NCBI GenBank assembly: GCA_900554945.1 | Contig: USJN01000001.1 | Coordinates: 1-28,043 of the forward strand | Reading direction: 5' to 3' | DNA from: an uncultured Coriobacteriaceae bacterium | GTDB lineage: Bacteria; Actinomycetota; Coriobacteriia; Coriobacteriales; Eggerthellaceae | DNA: 28,043 nucleotides | In this document: positions 23,933 through 28,043 of the stretch, piece by piece | Position numbering within the stretch: position 1 is the stretch's first letter | Layout of the letters: each line of letters starts with the position of its first letter | Translations under genes and position numbers: made by a program | The notes under the pieces: model-generated | Databases searched by the model: none | The model's input: only the letters and a program-made list of their open reading frames with translations | Told to the model about the DNA's origin: nothing

Positions 23933-24481
23933 CTATTCGTAAACTTCCGGTTTAAGCACGCCGATGTAGGGTAGGTTGCGGTATCGCTCCGCGTAATCGA
24001 GGCCGTAGCCCACGATGAACTGGTCGGGGCATTCGAAGCCGACGTACGCACAATCGACGTCCGCCTGCACCTTCGTCTTCTTGCGAAGGAGCGTGGCCAC
24101 GGTAAGCGACGCGGGGTTGCGCGAGGCCAGGTTTTTCAGCAGATACGTCAGCGTGAGGCCGGAGTCGAGGATGTCCTCGGCGATGACCACGTGACGTCCC
24201 TCGATGTGCGAGGAGAGGTCCTTCAGGATACGCACGACGCCCGAGCTCTTCACGCCGTTGCCGTAAGAGGAGATGGCCATGTAGTCCATCTCGCAGGGAA
24301 TCTTGATCTCACGAGCGAGGTCGGCCATGAAGATAGCCGCACCGCGCAGCACTGAGATGAGAATGATTCCGTCGTCGCCGGCTTTTTCCTTGAAGTCTTC
24401 CGTGATGGCAGCGCCGATTTCGGCGACACGATTGTGAATCTGCTCTTCGGTGAATAGAATCTCGCTAACGTCCTTATGCAC
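23933..24481 (-). CDS. hpt: Hypoxanthine phosphoribosyltransferase
   Basis: This purine-salvage enzyme converts hypoxanthine or guanine with PRPP to IMP or GMP. The 182-residue product has LRGAAIF at 45-51, the catalytic PRPP loop VVIAEDILDSGLT at 98-110 (EDxxDTG in most homologues, with Ser in place of Thr here) and FIVGYGLDY near the C-terminus. The start is GTG at 24481 with AAAGGA six bases upstream. hpt between tilS and ftsH is a widely conserved arrangement. A perfect 16-bp palindrome lies in the gap to maf. Confidence 0.96.
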   Translation of the reverse strand: MHKDVSEILFTEEQIHNRVAEIGAAITEDFKEKAGDDGIILISVLRGAAIFMADLAREIKIPCEMDYMAISSYGNGVKSSGVVRILKDLSSHIEGRHVVIAEDILDSGLTLTYLLKNLASRNPASLTVATLLRKKTKVQADVDCAYVGFECPDQFIVGYGLDYAERYRNLPYIGVLKPEVYE

Positions 24482-24503
24482 GTGCAGTCCTTTGATTCGA
24501 CAC

Positions 24504-24519
24504 GGCAGGCGCGCCTGCC
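24504..24519. repeat. Perfect 16-bp palindrome upstream of hpt
   Basis: GGCAGGCGCGCCTGCC is fully self-complementary and lies 23 bp before the hpt start, in the 110-bp maf-hpt gap. It could be an operator or a short hairpin; no T tract follows. Confidence 0.45.
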
Positions 24520-24591
24520 CTCTCTTCTGTAACCCGATAAGTGTAACGCAACGTCAGTCCGCAAAAGCGACGATACGGTAACGACACACAA

Positions 24592-25275
24592 CTAAATCAG
24601 GTCGGGAAACTCCTTCACGAGCCGCTCAACGGGAAGGCCGATCACCGTGCTCTTATAGCCGTCGATGTGCTTGACGAGCTTGGCGCCCTCGCCCTGTACC
24701 GCATAGGCGCCTGCCTTGTCGAAAGACTCGCCGCACGCCAGGTACTCGCGGATGCGCTCGTCGGTGAGCTCGTGGAACGTGACGCGCGAGGTGTCGCAGA
24801 AGGTGCGGAAGCCGAGCGAGATGTTGCCCGAGTCGTCGTCGGCCGCAAGCGCCGGATCGACCGCCTCGGCGGACACCATCCATACCGACACCGCCGTAAT
24901 CACCTCGTGGGTCGCGCCCGACAGACGGCGCAGCATGTGCGTGGCGTCGGAGGCGCTTTTCGGCTTGCCGAAGATGTCGCCGTCTTTCACGACCATCGTG
25001 TCCGAGCCGATCACGATGAGCATGCCTTCAAAGGCGGGGTCTGCCAGGATTTCCTGCACGACCGCGCCCGCCTTGCGCTCGGCGAGCTTCTTGCATGCTT
25101 CGGGCGGATCGGCCAGAAGGTCGGGCTCGAGCGACTCGTCGACCTCGGAAGCGTGCACGGTGAAGGTGACGCCCGCCTGCTCGAGCAGCTCCCGACGGCG
25201 AGGACTCGCCGAGGCGAGCACGACGCGGAAGGGCTTTTCGGCGGGTTTCCCCTGGCTGTTGGCGTTATCACTCAT
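24592..25275 (-). CDS. maf: Maf family nucleotide pyrophosphatase
   Basis: Maf proteins hydrolyse non-canonical nucleoside triphosphates (dTTP/UTP or methylated forms). The 227-residue product has the signature LASASPRRRELL at 20-31, the ESLEP region, and GSDTMV near 89-94 with FGKP following. About 25 residues around the segment DPALAADDDSGNIS are an insertion relative to typical ~195-residue homologues. The ATG at 25275 follows the tilS stop codon without a gap, and its strong AAGGAGG site is embedded in the last codons of tilS, so translation is coupled. Confidence 0.93.
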   Translation of the reverse strand: MSDNANSQGKPAEKPFRVVLASASPRRRELLEQAGVTFTVHASEVDESLEPDLLADPPEACKKLAERKAGAVVQEILADPAFEGMLIVIGSDTMVVKDGDIFGKPKSASDATHMLRRLSGATHEVITAVSVWMVSAEAVDPALAADDDSGNISLGFRTFCDTSRVTFHELTDERIREYLACGESFDKAGAYAVQGEGAKLVKHIDGYKSTVIGLPVERLVKEFPDLI

Positions 25276-26379
25276 CTATTTCTTCCTCCTTGCGCGAAAG
25301 GCGCTCATGGGTTCCACCAGCACGCCGCGCTTGTTCGCGCTCACGGCCAGGTCGCCCTGGATATTTGTCACATAGCCGCTTTTCGGGCGCTTATCCTCGA
25401 ACGCGTCGAGCACACCCGCAACGGCCGCCGTCTCCACCCGCGCGTCGGCGCCGAGCACGCGCTGGAGCGCTCCCGCAATCGCACGGCGGGCGACGGGAAG
25501 CGCCACCTGCTCGAACGACGGGGACAGTTTGAAACCCTCCTGCCAATCGGGGTCGCGACCCTCCGCCTGGCAGACCCAGGTGAGGTGCTTGCCCGCAGCA
25601 TCGCGGGCGAGGCCTTCCATGAAATCGTCCTCGTCGGCGATGAGGTCCATCGTACGGCCGAGCGTCTCAAGCAGTTGAGGGTTGCGCTCCTTCGCGCGCG
25701 GCACGATCTCGTGGCGGACGAAGGCGCGGAAATGGTCCGTGTGCGCGTTGGTGGCGTCCTCTCGCCAGAGGTTCCCCTGCGCATCGCATGCACATATCTC
25801 GCCGGATTGCTCGCGTTTGCGCAGGTAATCGCGCAGGTCTTCGCGCCCAACGTCAAGAAGCGGACGCGCGATGGGGCCGTTCCCATAGCGCATCGCGCGA
25901 AAGCCGCCAGGGCCCGTGCCCACGATCGAGCGCATATAGAAGCTCTCGACGCGGTCGTCGGCGGTGTGTGCCGTGAAGATGCGGCCGCTGGAAAGCGGCG
26001 CGCCCGCATGGCGGCACAGGCTCTCGAGCGCCTCGTTCGCGGCAAGATAGCGCTCGCTGCGCGCGACCGCTTCCACGTTGCCGCCCGTGCGGGCGGCTTC
26101 TCCTGCCACATCGATATCACACATGAACAGGGGAATCGCCAAGGCGTCGGCCAACTGGGACACGAAGGCGGCGTCGGCATCGGCGTCCTCGCCGCGCAGA
26201 TGGTGATTCACGTGCAGCATCGCGAGCATCCCGAGCTCGCCTGCCTGGGCAAGCTCGCAGGCGGCGTAGGCAAGCGCCGTTGAGTCCGACCCGCCCGACA
26301 CCATGAGGAGCACCGGAGTATCGGCGTCGGCCATCCCATGCGCCGCGATGGCAGCCCGCATGCGCTCGATCACGTCCAT
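25276..26379 (-). CDS. tilS: tRNA(Ile)-lysidine synthetase
   Basis: TilS attaches lysine to C34 of the CAU-anticodon isoleucine tRNA so it reads AUA. It is essential in nearly all bacteria. The 367-residue product has the PP-loop SGGSDS at 28-33, HVNHHLRG, HTADDRVESF and the tRNA-contact block WREDATNAHTDHFRAFVRHEIVP (positions about 209-231). The ATG at 26379 is two bases after the rlmD stop, and its GAGGAGG site lies inside the last codons of rlmD. It is followed directly by maf. Confidence 0.96.
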   Translation of the reverse strand: MDVIERMRAAIAAHGMADADTPVLLMVSGGSDSTALAYAACELAQAGELGMLAMLHVNHHLRGEDADADAAFVSQLADALAIPLFMCDIDVAGEAARTGGNVEAVARSERYLAANEALESLCRHAGAPLSSGRIFTAHTADDRVESFYMRSIVGTGPGGFRAMRYGNGPIARPLLDVGREDLRDYLRKREQSGEICACDAQGNLWREDATNAHTDHFRAFVRHEIVPRAKERNPQLLETLGRTMDLIADEDDFMEGLARDAAGKHLTWVCQAEGRDPDWQEGFKLSPSFEQVALPVARRAIAGALQRVLGADARVETAAVAGVLDAFEDKRPKSGYVTNIQGDLAVSANKRGVLVEPMSAFRARRKK

Positions 26380-26381
26380 AG

Positions 26382-27947
26382 CTATTCGACCTCCTCAGCG
26401 GCGGCAACGTCGGCGGGGTCGGCGGCGGGAACCTCCACGTCGGGGGCTTCCCCGTTGGGGGCCTCGTCAGCGGCGCCCCCGTCGCAATCACCCTCGGGGG
26501 CTTCGTCGGCTTCCGCGTCGTCAGCCTCCTCTTCCCCGCCCTCTTTGCCCCAGCGATCGGGCGAAAGAGAATCCACCGGCTCGAGCGCCACGATGCACTC
26601 GATGTGGTCGGTGTGCGGGAACATGTCGACGGGCTGCACCGCCACGACCGCATAGCCTATCGAGTCGAGAAACTCCACGTCACGCGCTTGCGTCTCGGGG
26701 TTGCAGGAGATGTAGACAATCCGCTCCGGGGCGAGTGCCGCCGCTGCGCGCAAAAACTCCTCCGTCGAGCCCGCGCGCGGCGGGTCCATAAGCACGACAA
26801 GCCCGCCCGCCTGGGCGCCTTCTTCCGGCGATTCCGCACCGAGCACGCCCTCCTTCGCAAGCTCGCACATGAAGTCAGTAGCGTCGCCGGCGACGAACTC
26901 CGCGTTCTCGACACCGTTGTGGCGGGCGTTCGTCCGCGCATCGCGAATCGCCGACTCCACCGAGTCGACGCCAATCACGCGCGCCGCACCCGCCTTCGCC
27001 GCCACAAGGCCGATCGTTCCCGTGCCGCAGTACGCATCGATTGCGACCTGGGTGCCGTCGAAGCCCGCAAGATCCATCGCCGCGCGGTAGAGTACTTCCG
27101 TCTGCGTCGCGTTCACCTGGTAAAACGACTTGGATGATATGCGGAAGGAAAGCCCGCACAGCTCATCGAGGATAAACCCGGGTCCGTAGAGCACGCGTTC
27201 CTTGTCGCCTAAGATGACGTTCGTCTGACGCTCGTTCACGTTCTGCACGACCGTGGTCACCGCAGGGCAGAGGCGGATGAGCTCGCGGCAGAACGACTTC
27301 GACGAGGGGAAATCGTCGCTGTTCGTGACGAGCGTGACGAGCACCTCGCCCGAGGTGTGGCCGACGCGCACCACGACATGGCGCATGAACCCCGTGCCCG
27401 TGTCCTCGCGATAGGGGGCAACGTCGTGCTTGCGCATGATATCGCGCACCGCGAGCACGACTTTCTTCGCCGTTTCGTTCTCGATCAGGCATTTGTCCGT
27501 AGGCACCAGCTCGTGCGACCCCGCGGCGTACATGCCGGTGAGAATCTCGTAGCGAGCCTGGGGGCGCTTCCCCTTGCCGCCCTTCGCACCGCGGACATCC
27601 GCCGCCTTGCGATTGTGGGGGTCGATCGCCTTGCGATTCTGCCCGCGCGGGGGCAGCTTCTTACCCGGCGCGAAGGGGGAAATCACCTTGTTGCGATAGT
27701 GATAAGGGTCCTTCATACCCTTGATGAGGGATATCGTCCCGTCGGGCGCGAGCGGCGCGAACAGGCGCTCGATGCGCAGCTGTTTGTCGATGAGCTGCTT
27801 GGTGTAGGGAACGCACAGGTTCTTGCACCCGCCGCAGCGAGCGTCGACCGGGCAAGGCGAATCGCTCGCCCCCACACGTCGAGCGGCGCGAGAAGGCGCC
27901 GGCTTCGCGGCCAGATGCACCTTAGAATGCGAGCGCTGAGGACCCAT
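26382..27947 (-). CDS. rlmD: TrmA/RumA-family 23S rRNA (uracil-5-)-methyltransferase
   Basis: This S-adenosylmethionine enzyme methylates C5 of a uracil, most likely U1939 of 23S rRNA by family, though U747 or tRNA U54 cannot be excluded. Iron-sulphur cysteines C32, C38 and C41 are in PCPVDARCGGC. The SAM motif DAYCGTGTIGL, the DPPRAG motif and the catalytic cysteine in ISCNPETQARD follow. There is no TRAM domain. The ATG at 27947 has no ribosome site, and the frame stays open to the window edge at 28043 with a Gly/Ser/Arg-rich stretch, so the true start may lie outside. The last ~60 residues are an acidic Ala/Glu/Asp/Pro tail absent from usual homologues; its final codons contain the tilS ribosome site. 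Confidence 0.88.
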   Translation of the reverse strand: MGPQRSHSKVHLAAKPAPSRAARRVGASDSPCPVDARCGGCKNLCVPYTKQLIDKQLRIERLFAPLAPDGTISLIKGMKDPYHYRNKVISPFAPGKKLPPRGQNRKAIDPHNRKAADVRGAKGGKGKRPQARYEILTGMYAAGSHELVPTDKCLIENETAKKVVLAVRDIMRKHDVAPYREDTGTGFMRHVVVRVGHTSGEVLVTLVTNSDDFPSSKSFCRELIRLCPAVTTVVQNVNERQTNVILGDKERVLYGPGFILDELCGLSFRISSKSFYQVNATQTEVLYRAAMDLAGFDGTQVAIDAYCGTGTIGLVAAKAGAARVIGVDSVESAIRDARTNARHNGVENAEFVAGDATDFMCELAKEGVLGAESPEEGAQAGGLVVLMDPPRAGSTEEFLRAAAALAPERIVYISCNPETQARDVEFLDSIGYAVVAVQPVDMFPHTDHIECIVALEPVDSLSPDRWGKEGGEEEADDAEADEAPEGDCDGGAADEAPNGEAPDVEVPAADPADVAAAEEVE

Positions 27948-28043
27948 CGAGCCCGAGGGACCGCGCTGCCCTGAGTCGCCCGCGCGACCCCGCGACCCGA
28001 AGTCTCCCTTCGAGCCTGCGCCCGACTTTGCGCGCGTATTCGA

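Noticed and set aside
23869..24051. Upstream 61-codon extension of ftsH
   Set aside because: It overlaps the end of hpt, has no start codon in the 64-bp gap between the genes and does not resemble an FtsH N-terminus.

Overview
The window is GC-rich, densely packed bacterial chromosome. Several features suggest a coriobacterial actinobacterium, most likely Eggerthellaceae-like: a single-chain TsaB-RimI-TsaD fusion, a tilS-hpt-ftsH-folP cluster of actinobacterial type, and an acetogen-style fhs-fchA-folD one-carbon set. Strong AAGGAGG-type ribosome sites are mixed with genes that look leaderless. Genus and species cannot be read from the sequence alone. I see no rRNA, tRNA, CRISPR array, transposase or prophage gene.

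Layout. (1) 97-1536: a leaderless MFS transporter. (2) 1680-5039, minus: tsaE followed by the tsaB-rimI-tsaD fusion, giving the tRNA t6A37 machinery plus ribosomal-protein acetylation. (3) 5405-6487: an M24 aminopeptidase. (4) 6502-10632, minus: coaX-fhs-fchA-folD, which is pantothenate kinase plus the tetrahydrofolate methyl branch. (5) 10796-12513, plus, divergent from coaX: a two-component system. (6) 12580-17360, minus: fabH, bioY, a MATE transporter and birA. Biotin uptake, biotin attachment and fatty-acid initiation sit together. (7) 17449-18735, plus, divergent from birA: a ThrE-type exporter. (8) 18736-20278: a less GC-rich, repeat-bearing stretch with a small unknown ORF translationally coupled to a Fic protein. 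(9) 20279-27947, minus: rlmD-tilS-maf-hpt-ftsH-folP/folK, with tight spacing and ribosome sites embedded in upstream genes.

The most striking observation is a pair of related ~91-bp palindromes, one inside tsaB (3788-3878) and one inside birA (16904-16994). Each has 26-bp inverted arms around a 37-bp centre that is 35/37 identical. The arms differ at ten positions, but nine of these stay paired in both copies. Both copies are read in the same frame and add a similar ~30-residue peptide to a loop of a probably essential enzyme. This is the architecture of an in-frame palindromic mobile element, comparable to Rickettsia palindromic elements. I know of no such description in this lineage, but I cannot check databases.

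Other points worth a second look are three TATNAT boxes placed 6-7 nt before an ATG (leaderless genes), a histidine kinase with no ATG/GTG/TTG ahead of its first membrane helix, a FolD lacking the usual cyclohydrolase residues next to a dedicated cyclohydrolase, and several further inverted repeats around the fic locus.
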